Below, piece after piece: positions 26,664 through 36,366 of a stretch of DNA of 64,000 bases (within the stretch, counting starts at the first letter, position 1; each line of letters starts with the position of its first letter). The translations under genes and the position numbers were made by a program. Where the stretch lies: the NCBI RefSeq assembly GCF_011067135.1, contig NZ_JAAMOW010000003.1:186001-250000 (forward strand). The letters are read 5' to 3'. The notes below the pieces were generated by a model. That model saw nothing but the letters and a program-made list of their open reading frames with translations, did no database searches and was not told the DNA's origin. This stretch comes from Solimonas terrae (GTDB lineage: Bacteria > Pseudomonadota > Gammaproteobacteria > Nevskiales > Nevskiaceae).

Positions 26664-28589
26664 ATGGGCAAGCTGATCAATGTCGATAACGGCGGCACGC
26701 TGACGGACATCTGCGTGATCGACGGCGCCACGGTGTATCGCACCAAGACGCTGACCACGCCCCACGATCTGTCGCGCTGCCTGCTCGACGGGCTGCGCAA
26801 GGCCTCGCGCGCGGTCTACGGCGAGGAGGATCTGGTCGCGCTGCTCGCGTCCACCGACCACCTTCGCTATTCGACGACGCAGGGCACCAACGCCCTGGTC
26901 GAGCGCAAGGGGCCGCGGCTGGGGCTGCTGCTGACCGGTAGCCTGGACATCACGTCATTGCGTGCGGCGCCGGCCGCCGGCGAGCTGTTCGATGTCATCG
27001 TCGGCAGCCGCGTCCGGCAACTGGATGCCGCGCTGACCGGCGAGGCGCTGGAGCTGGCCATCGTGCAGGCGGTCAATGCACTCGGTTCGGCCGGCGCCAA
27101 TCGCCTGGTCGTCGCCGGCGGCGGATCGGCTCGCGCGGGAACCGAAGCGCTGATCAAGCGCATCCTGCTGCGCCGCTTCCCGCAACACCTGCTGGGTGCG
27201 ATGCCGATCCTGTACTCGCAGGAAGTCGTCGAGGACGCCGACGACGTGCGGCGCACCTGGACGGCGCTGTTCAATGCCTTCCTGCACCCGGCCATGGAGC
27301 GCTTCCTGTACAGCGCCGAACATCAGTTGCGCGAGCACAAGGCGGGCAAGCCGCTGCTGATCTTCCGCAACGACGGACACTCCGCGCGCGTTGCCAAGAC
27401 CATCGCGCTGAAAACGTACAGCTCGGGACCGCGCGGCGGCATGGAGGGCGCGCGCTCGATTGCCGCGCACTACGGCTATTCGCACCTGCTGTCGATGGAC
27501 GTCGGCGGCACGACGACCGACATCGGCGAGGTGCGCGACGGTGTCGTTCGCGCGCATGCGCGCGGCCGGGTGGAGGACATCGAGGTGTCGTTCCCGCTGT
27601 GCGACGTCGCCAGCGTCGGCGTCGGCGGCAGCTCGATCATCCGCGTCGCCGACGGCGGGATCGTGGTCGGCCCGCACAGTGTCGGCAGCGCACCCGGTCC
27701 GGCGTGCTTCGGACTCGGCGGCGTCGAGGCGACGATCACCGACGCCTTTCTCGTGCAGGGCCTGCTCGATCCGGCGTCGTTCTTCGGCGGCGACCTGCAT
27801 CTCGACATCGAGCGCGCAAGGGCGGTGATCGACGAGAAGATCGCCGCGCCGCTGGGCTGCAGTGTCGAACAGGCGGCTGCCGCGATGGAGCAGGCCTGGG
27901 TCGCCAAGGTCGCCAACAGCCTGAAGCAGTTCACGCGCATCGACGACGACACGGTGCTCGCTGCGTTCGGCGGCGGCGGACCGTTCGTGGTCTGCAAGGT
28001 GGCCGAAGCCGCCGGCATCCGTCGCGTGCTGATCCCCGGCCTGGCCGCGGTGTTCTCTGCCTTCGGCCTCGGCTTCTCCGATATCGCGCACCGCTACGAG
28101 GCGCCGCTGGCGTCCAGGGACAGCGCCGGGCTGCGGAAGGTGCTCGACGAACTGACCGAGCAGGCGCGGCGCGGCATGTTTGCCGAGGGCTTCGCACTCG
28201 AGGACTGCGAGATCGAACGGACCCTGCAGATCGCCAGTGCGGCAGGCGAGCAGCAGCGCAGCCTGAGCCGCGACGAACTGCCGGCCGATCTGCCCGATGA
28301 CGCGATGCTGTCGGTCTCGCTGCAGGTCTGCCGGCGTATCGCGCAGCCGCAGTTGAGCGGTCGCTTTGCGCAGACCGCTGCGGTGCCGGCCGGCAGCGAC
28401 GCGCAACGCAGCGTGCGGTTCGGCGGCGAGCCGCGCGCCGTGCCGCTGTATCGCGCCGAGTCCCTCGGCGCCGGCGCCGTGGCCGACGGCCCGGCGGTGC
28501 TCGAAGAGAGCTTCTTCACCTGCCGCATCGATCCGGGCTGGCGCCTGGAAATCAATGCCGCCCACGACATTCTGCTGACGCGCGCCTGA
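26664..28589 (+). CDS. carboxylase 1, alpha subunit (HyuA/acetophenone carboxylase ApcA-like)
   Basis: 641 residues (about 68 kDa), matching the 70-kDa first subunit of acetophenone carboxylase. N-terminal ATPase motif VDNGGTLTDI (residues 7-16) and a second phosphate-type motif MDVGGTTTDIG near residue 277 mark the hydantoinase A/ASKHA fold. GGGGPFVVCKVAEAAG lies further on. The family uses ATP to activate bicarbonate and/or the enolate of the substrate. The ATG at 26664 follows GGAGGA; a GTG one codon earlier is possible. Genes alpha, gamma, alpha' and beta follow one another with gaps of 10-27 bp. The clearly similar gene at 36557 is its paralogue. Substrate is inferred to be a ketone; a hydantoin-type substrate is not excluded. 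Confidence 0.8.
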   Translation: MGKLINVDNGGTLTDICVIDGATVYRTKTLTTPHDLSRCLLDGLRKASRAVYGEEDLVALLASTDHLRYSTTQGTNALVERKGPRLGLLLTGSLDITSLRAAPAAGELFDVIVGSRVRQLDAALTGEALELAIVQAVNALGSAGANRLVVAGGGSARAGTEALIKRILLRRFPQHLLGAMPILYSQEVVEDADDVRRTWTALFNAFLHPAMERFLYSAEHQLREHKAGKPLLIFRNDGHSARVAKTIALKTYSSGPRGGMEGARSIAAHYGYSHLLSMDVGGTTTDIGEVRDGVVRAHARGRVEDIEVSFPLCDVASVGVGGSSIIRVADGGIVVGPHSVGSAPGPACFGLGGVEATITDAFLVQGLLDPASFFGGDLHLDIERARAVIDEKIAAPLGCSVEQAAAAMEQAWVAKVANSLKQFTRIDDDTVLAAFGGGGPFVVCKVAEAAGIRRVLIPGLAAVFSAFGLGFSDIAHRYEAPLASRDSAGLRKVLDELTEQARRGMFAEGFALEDCEIERTLQIASAAGEQQRSLSRDELPADLPDDAMLSVSLQVCRRIAQPQLSGRFAQTAAVPAGSDAQRSVRFGGEPRAVPLYRAESLGAGAVADGPAVLEESFFTCRIDPGWRLEINAAHDILLTRA

Positions 28590-28616
28590 GCGCCGTCGTC
28601 CCACCGGGAATCTCCA

Positions 28617-29030
28617 ATGAAAGTACTGGTCACCGAAAACCTGCGCATCGACCTCGATCGCGAAACCTGGGAATGCCGCCACTGCCAGGCGGAACTGGTT
28701 TCGGCGCGCGACAACTACAAGCGCGGCCTGCTGGTCTACGACCGCGATCCGCGCGAGATCCACAAACCGCTGCTCGATCCCGCGAAGTACGCGCGCACCT
28801 ATTCGCCGGATCCGCAGTGGTGCCGGATTCTCGAGTACTACTGCCCGAAATGCGGAGCGATGATCGAAACCGAATACCTGCCGCCGGGCCATCCGCCGGT
28901 GCGTGACATCGAATTCGACATCGATGCGCTGAAGCTGCAGTGGCAGGATCGCGAGGAAGTGCGGGAAGTGCCGGTCGGCGAGGAACCGCCGCGGCCGCGC
29001 GGCCACAGCCATGCCGGCCACCGGCACTGA
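28617..29030 (+). CDS. carboxylase 1, small gamma subunit (acetone carboxylase gamma-like, zinc-binding)
   Basis: 137 residues (about 15-16 kDa), the size of acetophenone carboxylase ApcB. Two CxxC pairs (C20/C23 in WECRHC and C76/C79 in YYCPKCG) plus C69 can hold a zinc ion. The conserved core YDRDPREIHKPL and TYSPDP is shared almost word for word with the second copy at 38583. The C-terminus is rich in Pro, Arg and His (RGHSHAGHRH), which may be a metal-binding tail. Acetone carboxylase has a related small subunit. Position between the two HyuA-like genes is that of the acetophenone carboxylase operon. Confidence 0.8.
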   Translation: MKVLVTENLRIDLDRETWECRHCQAELVSARDNYKRGLLVYDRDPREIHKPLLDPAKYARTYSPDPQWCRILEYYCPKCGAMIETEYLPPGHPPVRDIEFDIDALKLQWQDREEVREVPVGEEPPRPRGHSHAGHRH

Positions 29031-29040
29031 GGGCGCCGCC

Positions 29041-31176
29041 ATGAAACGCGTTTCCGTTGATATCGGCGGCACCTTCACCGACTGCTTCGTCGCCTGGGAC
29101 GAGCGCTGCATCGAGAGCAAGGCGCTGACCACCCACCAGAACCTCGCGCTCGGCTTCAACGATGCGCTGCGCAATGCCTGCCAGGAACTGGGGCTGGACG
29201 AGCGCGAGCTGCTGTCGCAGGTCGACTCGGTGCGCTATGCCACCACGCTCGGCACCAACGCGCTGATCCAGCGCAAGGGCCCGCGTCTCGGTCTGCTGAC
29301 GACGGCCGGCTTTCGCGCTTCGGTACCGCTGTCGCGTGCCAAGGGCTATGGCGTCGGCCTGCCGCACAAGCAGCAGATGGACGTGCCGAACGCACAGCGT
29401 CCGGATCCCATCGTGCCGATCCCGATGATTCTCGAAGTGCGCGAGCGCGTCGACTATTCCGGCGACGTGGTGATGAAGCTGGACGAGGAGGACCTGCGCG
29501 ACAAGCTGCGCCAGCTGGTCGACAAGGGCGCCGAGGCGGTCGTCGTCGTGCTCGCCAACAGCGTCGTCAATCCGGTGCACGAGCTGCGCATCCGCGAGCT
29601 GTTCCTCGACGAGTACCCGGGGCACATGCTCGGCGCGATCCCGATGCTGCTGTCGCATCAGGTCGCCGGTCGCAAGGGCGAATACGTGCGTGCGATGTCG
29701 ACGATCATGGACGGCTTCCTGCACCAGGTGATGTACCACGGCCTCGGCACGCTGGAACTGAACCTGCGCAACGCCGGCTACGACAAGCCGATGCTGGTCA
29801 ATCACAACTCCGGCGGCATGGCGCAGCTCAATTCCACCGATGCGCTGCAGACGGTGCACAGTGGACCGGTGTCGGGCATCGCCGCGAGCGAGCATCTCGC
29901 TCTGCAGACCGAGCTCGGCAACATCGTCGCCACCGACATGGGCGGCACCAGCTTCGATATCGGCATCGTCGTCGAGGGCGGTGTCAAGCACTACGACTTC
30001 AATCCGGTGATCGAGCGCTGGATGGTCAGCGTGCCGATGATCCACCTGGTCACGCTCGGTGCCGGCGGCGGTTCGATCTGCGCCTACGACCGCATGTTCC
30101 GTACCGTGCAGGTCGGACCGGACAGCGCCGGCTCCGATCCCGGCCCGGCCAGCTACGATCGCGGCGGCCTGAAGCCGACCGTGACCGACGCCGATCTCGT
30201 GCTCGGCTATCTAGACCCGGCCAACTACGCCGGCGGCCGCATCAAGCTCAATCCGCGGCGTGCGAAGCAGGCGATCGAGAATGAGCTCTGCGACGAACTC
30301 GACCTGTCGCCGGTCGAAGTCGCCAAGCTGATCAAGGCGACGGTCGATGCCAACATGGCCAACGGCATCGCCCGCGAGCTGCGCACACGCGGCTACGAGC
30401 CGGAGAACTTCACGACGCTGGCCTACGGCGGCAACGGTCCGCTGCACGCCTGTGGCATCGCCCGCGCGCTTGGCGTGAAGCGCATCCTCGCGCCGCCGTT
30501 CGCCTCGGTGTTCTCGGCGGTCGGTGCCGGCAACATGAACCAGCTGCACATCCACGAGATGAGCACGTGGACGACGCTGTTCGACGCCAACCAGCGCAGC
30601 TTCTTCAGCGACTACGCGCGATTCAACGGTATCGTCGAGGAGCTGGAGCAGCGCGGTCGCGATGATCTGCTGCGCCAGGGCTTTACCGCCGAACAGATCC
30701 AGTACCGGCTCGAACTCGACATGCGCTACGGCAACCAGCGCGTCGAGACAGCGGTGGTCACCGACCTCAACCGTGTGACGACGCCGGAGCATGTGCTCAA
30801 GCTGATCGACCAGTTCCACACGCGCTATGGCGAGCGCTTCGGCAAGGGCAGCCAGACGCCGGAAGCGGGCGTGCGCATCAACACGATCCGCGTCTGCTCG
30901 TTCGTCGAACACCCGGGCATCAGCTTCACCGGCATCCGCCCGAGCGGCAAGCCGCTGCCGCCGCCACCGCCGATCGCGCAGCGCGACTGCCATTTCGTCG
31001 GACACGACGGTGCGCTGGCGACGTCGATCTACGGCGAGGATGCCCTGACCCCCGGTACGCAGATCGACGGTCCGGCGATCGTCGTCACGCGTGCCACCAC
31101 TTACCTGATCGAGCCCGGCTGGCGTTACCAGGCGGCGCAGCAGAACGCGGTCTGGTTCACTCAGATCGACGCCTGA
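29041..31176 (+). CDS. carboxylase 1, alpha' subunit (HyuA-like)
   Basis: 711 residues (about 77 kDa). The ATPase motif VDIGGTFTDCFVAW is at residues 6-19, and the second motif ATDMGGTSFDIG is near residue 300. LAYGGNGPLHACGIA follows near 460. It starts at the ATG at 29041; an in-frame upstream ATG at 29011 lies within the gamma gene and is rejected. In the acetophenone carboxylase core complex two different HyuA-like subunits, one HyuB-like subunit and the small subunit form an (alpha alpha' beta gamma)2 assembly, and this gene would give the second HyuA-like subunit. The gene is close to its paralogue at 39020. Confidence 0.8.
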   Translation: MKRVSVDIGGTFTDCFVAWDERCIESKALTTHQNLALGFNDALRNACQELGLDERELLSQVDSVRYATTLGTNALIQRKGPRLGLLTTAGFRASVPLSRAKGYGVGLPHKQQMDVPNAQRPDPIVPIPMILEVRERVDYSGDVVMKLDEEDLRDKLRQLVDKGAEAVVVVLANSVVNPVHELRIRELFLDEYPGHMLGAIPMLLSHQVAGRKGEYVRAMSTIMDGFLHQVMYHGLGTLELNLRNAGYDKPMLVNHNSGGMAQLNSTDALQTVHSGPVSGIAASEHLALQTELGNIVATDMGGTSFDIGIVVEGGVKHYDFNPVIERWMVSVPMIHLVTLGAGGGSICAYDRMFRTVQVGPDSAGSDPGPASYDRGGLKPTVTDADLVLGYLDPANYAGGRIKLNPRRAKQAIENELCDELDLSPVEVAKLIKATVDANMANGIARELRTRGYEPENFTTLAYGGNGPLHACGIARALGVKRILAPPFASVFSAVGAGNMNQLHIHEMSTWTTLFDANQRSFFSDYARFNGIVEELEQRGRDDLLRQGFTAEQIQYRLELDMRYGNQRVETAVVTDLNRVTTPEHVLKLIDQFHTRYGERFGKGSQTPEAGVRINTIRVCSFVEHPGISFTGIRPSGKPLPPPPPIAQRDCHFVGHDGALATSIYGEDALTPGTQIDGPAIVVTRATTYLIEPGWRYQAAQQNAVWFTQIDA

Positions 31177-31189
31177 GAGGAGAGTCCAC

Positions 31190-33442
31190 ATGAATGATCT
31201 GAACATCAGCGCAGACCAGCAGGCGATGCTGGACCGCTTCCTGACGCAGAACAAGCTGTTCTTCGCGCCGGACCCGGCGATCATGGAAAACCACCGCATC
31301 GAGGCGCGCAGTCCGCTTGAGGAACAGTTGCTGTCGCAGTCGGTCGACCGCCACAAGATCAACGAGGTGCGTGGTCTGGTCGTCGCGGCGCTCGACGAGA
31401 GCAACACCATGATCGAGCAGATGGGCGCCGCGCCCGGTGCCAAGTGGGGCGACATGACCACCGCGATCTTCACCGCCAGCGGCGACCTGTCGATGATCGC
31501 GCCGCACGGCGTCGGCGGCTTCGCGGCGGCGGTGTTCTATCCGATCAAGTTCATCCTCAAGTACTGGGTCGACGAGCCGACCGTCGGCGTCAAGGAAGGC
31601 GACGGCTTCATTCACAACGACGCGCGCTACGGCGGCATCCACAACACCGACCAGTCGATGATGATGCCGGTGTTCTGGAAGGGAAAGATCGTCTGCTGGC
31701 TGTCGGCGACGATCCATGAAGGCGAGAACGGCTCCTGCGAACCCGGCGGCATGCCGGCGGCCGCCGAGAGCAAGTTCGACGAAGGCCTGAAGATGCCGCC
31801 GTTCCGCGTCGTCGAGAACTTCGAGCTGAAGCGCGACATCGTCACCTTCCTGCAGAACTCGGTACGCGACCCGAAGCTGCAGCTTGAGGACATGAAGGTG
31901 CGCCTGCATTCGGTGCTGCGCCTGCGCGAGCGTGTGCTCAAGGTGCTGGAAGAACACGGCGAGGAAGCGCTGATCAGCACCCTGCGCCTGCATATCGAGG
32001 ACGTGGTCGAGGAAGTGCATCGCCGCATCCGCGAGCTGCCGGACGGCACGACGCGGACCGTGTCGTTCGCCGACTCCACACTGCGCGAAAACGCCCTGCT
32101 CAAGCTCAACATGGCGATCACAGTGAAGGGTGACCGCATGACGGTGGACATGCGCGGCTCGTCGCCGGAACTGCTGAACCGCTCGATCAATGCCTGCCAG
32201 GCTTCGTTCAAGACCATGCTGTTCACCGGCTTCATGCAGAACATCTGGCCGGATCTGCCGTTCACGATGGCGGTGTTCACGCCGTTCGACTTCATCTTCG
32301 ACGAAAAGTCGCTGATCAACGGCTCCTTCGACACACCGCAGGCGATGAGCCTGATCCCGCTGTTCAAGACCATGACCATCGCCTGCATCCCGATGGCCAA
32401 GTTCAACTACATGCTGCCGGTGCGCTACACGGCGATGGTCGCGCCGCAGTACGACCAGCCGGCGACCCTGATCTACGGCGGCCTGACCCAGCACACCGAA
32501 TACGTCGGCAACTTCTGCGCCGACATCAACGGCATGGGGCAGGGCGGTCGCAGCCATCGCGATGGCGAGCATTCGGTGTCGCCACCGTTCGCCGCGCACT
32601 GCGATCTCGGCGAGATCGAACTGATGGAGGAAGACCTGCCGATCGTCCGTCTCGGCGCGTTCACGTTGGCCAAGGACCGGGTCGGCTTCGGCAAGCAGCG
32701 CAGCGGCCTCGGCTACGAACAGATCCACACCTACCGCAATTCCGGACTGTGGGGCTTCATGACCGGTTGCTCAGGTTCGCTGTTCTCGTCGGCGCAACCG
32801 CTGTTCGGCGGCTATGCCTCGCCGACCTATCCGCTGTGCAAGGTCAAGGGCACCAACGTCTTCGAGTTCCTGAAGGAACAGCCGGACGGCCTGCCGCTGG
32901 ACATCGTCGAGATCATGAACACGCAGCCGATTCCCGGCGCGCAGTACTCGACGCACGACATGGGCATGACCTTCGAGCTGGCGGCGCCCGGTGAGCTGTA
33001 CATGATGTGCCAAGGCGCCGGCGGCGGATACGGCGACGTGCTGCAGCGTGATCCCGATCTCGTGATCGAGGACATCGAGAACGACCTGATCTCGCACGCC
33101 ACGGCGCGCGACATCTACCGCATCGTCTTCGACTCCGACACCCTGGTCATCGACCGCGAAGGCACCGAGCGCCTGCGTGCCGACGAGCGCAAGGCGCGGA
33201 TTGCGCGCGGCAAGCCCTACGATGCCTTCGTCGCCGAGTGGCAGACCGAGGAGCCGCCGGCGCACCTGCCGTTCTTCGGCTGCTGGGACGACACGAGCCA
33301 GGTCTACGGCGTGATGATGGGGCAGCGCATGAAGATGGACGGCGACAAGCTCGCCAGCATGTTCATGCTCAATCCCAAGGACGTGCAGATCGCGGCGCTG
33401 CAGGCGGAGGTGGCGTCGCTGCGCGCAGCGGCGGGCGGCTGA
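31190..33442 (+). CDS. carboxylase 1, beta subunit (HyuB-like)
   Basis: 750 residues (about 83 kDa), close to the 87-kDa subunit of acetophenone carboxylase. Signatures of the hydantoinase B/acetone carboxylase large-subunit family are FIHNDARYGGIHNTDQSMMM-type wording in the N-terminal third (near residue 140), ENGSCEPGGMPAAAESKFDEG, and QGAGGGYGDVLQRDP near the C-terminus. The start is set by GAGAGGAGAG just upstream. It is the last carboxylase gene of unit 1; two small secreted-protein genes follow after 115 bp. The paralogue at 41275 has the same layout. Confidence 0.82.
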   Translation: MNDLNISADQQAMLDRFLTQNKLFFAPDPAIMENHRIEARSPLEEQLLSQSVDRHKINEVRGLVVAALDESNTMIEQMGAAPGAKWGDMTTAIFTASGDLSMIAPHGVGGFAAAVFYPIKFILKYWVDEPTVGVKEGDGFIHNDARYGGIHNTDQSMMMPVFWKGKIVCWLSATIHEGENGSCEPGGMPAAAESKFDEGLKMPPFRVVENFELKRDIVTFLQNSVRDPKLQLEDMKVRLHSVLRLRERVLKVLEEHGEEALISTLRLHIEDVVEEVHRRIRELPDGTTRTVSFADSTLRENALLKLNMAITVKGDRMTVDMRGSSPELLNRSINACQASFKTMLFTGFMQNIWPDLPFTMAVFTPFDFIFDEKSLINGSFDTPQAMSLIPLFKTMTIACIPMAKFNYMLPVRYTAMVAPQYDQPATLIYGGLTQHTEYVGNFCADINGMGQGGRSHRDGEHSVSPPFAAHCDLGEIELMEEDLPIVRLGAFTLAKDRVGFGKQRSGLGYEQIHTYRNSGLWGFMTGCSGSLFSSAQPLFGGYASPTYPLCKVKGTNVFEFLKEQPDGLPLDIVEIMNTQPIPGAQYSTHDMGMTFELAAPGELYMMCQGAGGGYGDVLQRDPDLVIEDIENDLISHATARDIYRIVFDSDTLVIDREGTERLRADERKARIARGKPYDAFVAEWQTEEPPAHLPFFGCWDDTSQVYGVMMGQRMKMDGDKLASMFMLNPKDVQIAALQAEVASLRAAAGG

Positions 33443-33557
33443 GCCGGCTGCGATCCGCCTGCAACCGAAATCGCCGCTGGCACGTAAGGCGCAAAGACCG
33501 GACACTGCGCAGGCAGGGTTGCGGTCATCCGCACAACCGGCGAGGAGAACGACGGCG

Positions 33558-33944
33558 ATGAATCGGGCAAGGGCATGGATGGCGGTGATCGTGACGCTGG
33601 CGCTCGCGCCGCCGCTGTGGGCGGCACAGCCCAGCGACGGCTACTGCGCGGATGCGGTGGACTTCGCGATGCGCACGGCCGAGCGCCGCGACGCGGGCAA
33701 AAGCCAGGCGTCGATCGAGACCTCGATCCGCCAGAGCCCCGAGGTCTTCAAGCAGCAGTACCCGGATCTCGAGCCGGCCGACATGCAGGCGCTGGTCCTG
33801 CAGGTGTTCCGCAATCGCTGGTCGCGTTTCGGCGCCGCACGCGAGACGGCGCGCAGCTGCGCCAGGCGTCTGGGCACGGCCTTGCCGCCGGGTGTCGCGC
33901 CGCCGGCCGCACCGGTCATTGCCGACCCGCAGGCCCGCACGTGA
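33558..33944 (+). CDS. small exported protein of unknown family, paralogue 1
   Basis: 128 residues from the ATG at 33558, chosen because GAGGAGAACGACGGCG precedes it; a longer ORF from 33519 lacks a ribosome site. Signal peptide cleaves near PLWAAQ. The mature protein is helical with two cysteines (YCADAVDFAM and SCARRLG), likely joined by a disulfide in the periplasm, and an NRWSRFGAARE motif. The downstream gene repeats this pattern. I do not recognise the family. Position suggests it belongs to the carboxylase 1 unit. Confidence 0.7.
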   Translation: MNRARAWMAVIVTLALAPPLWAAQPSDGYCADAVDFAMRTAERRDAGKSQASIETSIRQSPEVFKQQYPDLEPADMQALVLQVFRNRWSRFGAARETARSCARRLGTALPPGVAPPAAPVIADPQART

Positions 33945-34246
33945 AGCGCGCGGCGAGGTGCGGTGCGGTGCTGCTGATGGCGGCGCCGATGCTGTGTGCC
34001 GCGCACAGCGACGACTGGTGCGCCGATGCCGTCGATTTCGCGATGGGGGCCGCCCAGAATCTCGAACTCGGCTACCCGCTGCAGATCATCGTCGGCTCGA
34101 TCGATCGTGATCCGAGCTATTACCAGCGCATGTTCGAGCAGCTCAGTCCGGACGATCTCAAGCAGATCACGACGACGGTCTACGAACACCGCTGGAGTCG
34201 CTTCGAAGCCGCGCAGGGCATGACCGAGACCTGCGTGCCGGACTGA
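33941..34246 (+). CDS. small exported protein of unknown family, paralogue 2
   Basis: 101 residues from a GTG that overlaps the previous stop codon (GTGA), so translation is coupled. Signal peptide ends near LCAAHS. The mature part is aligned end to end with paralogue 1: WCADAVDFAMGAAQ against YCADAVDFAMRTAE, and EHRWSRFEAAQGMTETC against NRWSRFGAARETARSC, again with one cysteine at each end. Its stop lies 12 bp from that of the convergent ligase gene. Confidence 0.68.
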   Translation: MKRAARCGAVLLMAAPMLCAAHSDDWCADAVDFAMGAAQNLELGYPLQIIVGSIDRDPSYYQRMFEQLSPDDLKQITTTVYEHRWSRFEAAQGMTETCVPD

Positions 34247-34258
34247 AGTCGCGCCGGT

Positions 34259-36262
34259 TCATTGCGCCGCGAAGCGTGCCGCGATCTCGCCGGCATAGCC
34301 GGCGAACCAGTCGAGCGCGGCCGGGTTTGCGGTCGCGTCGCGGCTGGCGACCGAGGTGACCGGCGCGCCGAGCAGCAGCTTGCGCACCGGCACCTCCATC
34401 TTCTTGCCGGTCAGCGTGTACGGAATCGCGTCGACCGCGATGATCGCGTCGGGCACGTGTCGCGGCGAGCCCTGGCGGCGCAGTGCATCGCAGATACGCG
34501 CCTGCAATGCAGCGTCCAGCGCGACTCCGGACTTCAGCACGACGAACAGCGGCATGAAGAACGCGCCGTGCGGCAGGTCGAGGTTGACGATCAGGCTGTC
34601 GTCGATTTCGTCGACGCCGGCGAGCGTGCGATAGATCTCGGCGGTGCCGATGCGCACGCCGTGGCGATTGAGCGTCGAATCCGAGCGGCCGAGGATCTGG
34701 CAACCGCCACGTGCATTGATGCGCAGGTAGTCGCCGTGCCGCCAGACACCCGGATAGACGTCGAAGTAGGCGTCGCGATAGCGCTGCCCGTCATCGTCGT
34801 TCCACAGGTACAGCGGCATCGACGGCATCGGCTTGCGCACGACCAGTTCGCCGACCTCGCCGATGCGCGGCTGGCCGTGGTCGTCGTAGGCCTCGACGTC
34901 GACGCCGAGGCAGCGACCCTGGATTTCGCCGGCGTACAGCGGCGCGATCGGCACGCCGCCGACGAAGCCGGACGCGACGTCGGTGCCGCCGCTCTGCGAG
35001 GTCAGCCAAAGGTCGGCGTTGACGTGTTCGTAGCACCACCGCATGTGCTCGGCCATCACCGGTGCGCCGCCGAGCATCATGTTGCGCAGGCGCGAGAGAT
35101 CCCAGTCGCGGTTCGGCTTCAGGCCGAGTTTCATCAGCTGGCCGATGTACGAAGGACTGGCGCCGAAGAAGCTGGTGCCGGTGTCCTGTGCCAGTTGCCA
35201 GAGCACGTCGGGGCGTGGCGCCATCGGATGGCCGTCGTAGAGCACGATGCTGCTGCCGGTCAGCAGGCCGGCCACCAGCATGTTCCACATCACCCAGCCG
35301 GTGGTCGTGAAATAGAACAGGGTCGAATCCGGTTTCAGGTCGAAGTGGAAGTGATGGAACTTCAGGTATTCGACCAGGATGCCGCCGTGTCCGTGCACGA
35401 AGGGCTTCGGCAGGCCGGTGGTGCCGGATGAATAGACGACCCACAGGGGATGATCGAAAGCCGTGTCGGCGAACGTGAAATCCTCCGGCTCCGTTGCGGA
35501 CGCCTGCAGTAGGGTCGCCCAAGGCGTGACCGGTTGGCCGAGATCGTCGGGGACCGCGTCATCGAGTCCCGGCACGAAGACCAGCTGCTCGACGCTCGGC
35601 AGCTTCGCGACCAGCTCGCGCAGCGCCGGGCGGCGATCGAAGTCCTTGCCGCCGTAGCGGTAGCCGTCGGTCAGCAGCAGGACCTTGGGCGCAATCTGGC
35701 CGAAGCGGTCGAGCACGGTGGACACGCCGAAGTCCGGCGAGCAGCTCGACCAGACGGCACCGATGCTGGCGCTGGCGAGAAAGCCGATCAGGGCCTCCGG
35801 CGTGTTCGGCAGCCAGGCGCAGATGCGATTGCCGGGCTGCACGCCGCGCGCGCGCCACTGCGTGGCCAGCGTCAGCACCGCGCGGCGCAGTTCGTCCCAC
35901 GACCAGCGCTGCAGGGGCCGTGACTCGCTGGCAGCGTGCACGGCGACCCGTTCGCCGCTGCCTTTCGCCAGCAGGTGCGCCGCGAAGTTGACCCGCGCGC
36001 CGGCGAACCAGCGGGCGCCGGGCATCTGTCTCGTGTCGAGCACGCGCTCGTACGGCGTGCGGCTCTGCACGCCGAAGTAATCCCAGATCGAAGCCCAGAA
36101 CGCTTCAAGCTCGGTGGTCGACCACTGTTGCAGTGCAGCGTAATCATCGAAGCGCTGGCCGCGCGCCGCGAGCCAGGCCATGTACCGCGACAGATGACTG
36201 TCGGCCTGTCGCCGGGGTGATGGCGTCCATAGCGGCATGATGCCGATTTCCTGCGTATTCAT
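34259..36262 (-). CDS. acetoacetate-CoA ligase-type AMP-forming enzyme, copy 1
   Basis: 667 residues from the ATG at 36262 (GGAGG 6 bp upstream). Acyl-adenylate enzyme motifs are YSSGTTGLPKPFVHGHGG (P-loop), TTGWVMWN, SQSGGTDVASGF, and the C-terminal catalytic lysine segment TLTGKKMEVPVRKLL. The N-terminal extension (LWTPSPRRQADSHLSRYMAWL) is specific to acetoacetyl-CoA synthetases. In the acetophenone pathway a ligase of this kind activates benzoylacetate; here it would activate the beta-keto acid made by a carboxylase. Divergent from carboxylase 2, with operators D and E between. Two paralogues at 45767 and 49748. Confidence 0.87.
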   Translation of the reverse strand: MNTQEIGIMPLWTPSPRRQADSHLSRYMAWLAARGQRFDDYAALQQWSTTELEAFWASIWDYFGVQSRTPYERVLDTRQMPGARWFAGARVNFAAHLLAKGSGERVAVHAASESRPLQRWSWDELRRAVLTLATQWRARGVQPGNRICAWLPNTPEALIGFLASASIGAVWSSCSPDFGVSTVLDRFGQIAPKVLLLTDGYRYGGKDFDRRPALRELVAKLPSVEQLVFVPGLDDAVPDDLGQPVTPWATLLQASATEPEDFTFADTAFDHPLWVVYSSGTTGLPKPFVHGHGGILVEYLKFHHFHFDLKPDSTLFYFTTTGWVMWNMLVAGLLTGSSIVLYDGHPMAPRPDVLWQLAQDTGTSFFGASPSYIGQLMKLGLKPNRDWDLSRLRNMMLGGAPVMAEHMRWCYEHVNADLWLTSQSGGTDVASGFVGGVPIAPLYAGEIQGRCLGVDVEAYDDHGQPRIGEVGELVVRKPMPSMPLYLWNDDDGQRYRDAYFDVYPGVWRHGDYLRINARGGCQILGRSDSTLNRHGVRIGTAEIYRTLAGVDEIDDSLIVNLDLPHGAFFMPLFVVLKSGVALDAALQARICDALRRQGSPRHVPDAIIAVDAIPYTLTGKKMEVPVRKLLLGAPVTSVASRDATANPAALDWFAGYAGEIAARFAAQ

Positions 36263-36301
36263 GAGCCTCCGGTGCGCGCTCCGGGTGGCGCGCGACAACC
36301 G

Positions 36302-36345
36302 ATGCTGGCGTTCGAATATCACGGTGTGACCATTCCTAGGAAGGG
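36302..36345 (-). promoter_or_regulatory. predicted LuxR-type operator D and -10 of ligase 1
   Basis: CCATTCCTAGGAAGGG (36330-36345) fits CYAYYC-N4-GRRTRG with one mismatch; extended by one base each side it is an 18-bp palindrome with 16 of 18 positions symmetric. On the minus strand the hexamer CAGCAT (plus 36302-36307) lies 22 bp away and has the A2 and T6 of a -10 element. This would drive the divergent ligase gene, 40 bp further on. Confidence 0.5.
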
Positions 36346-36366
36346 TTTCCGGTCATGCCGGAAAAA

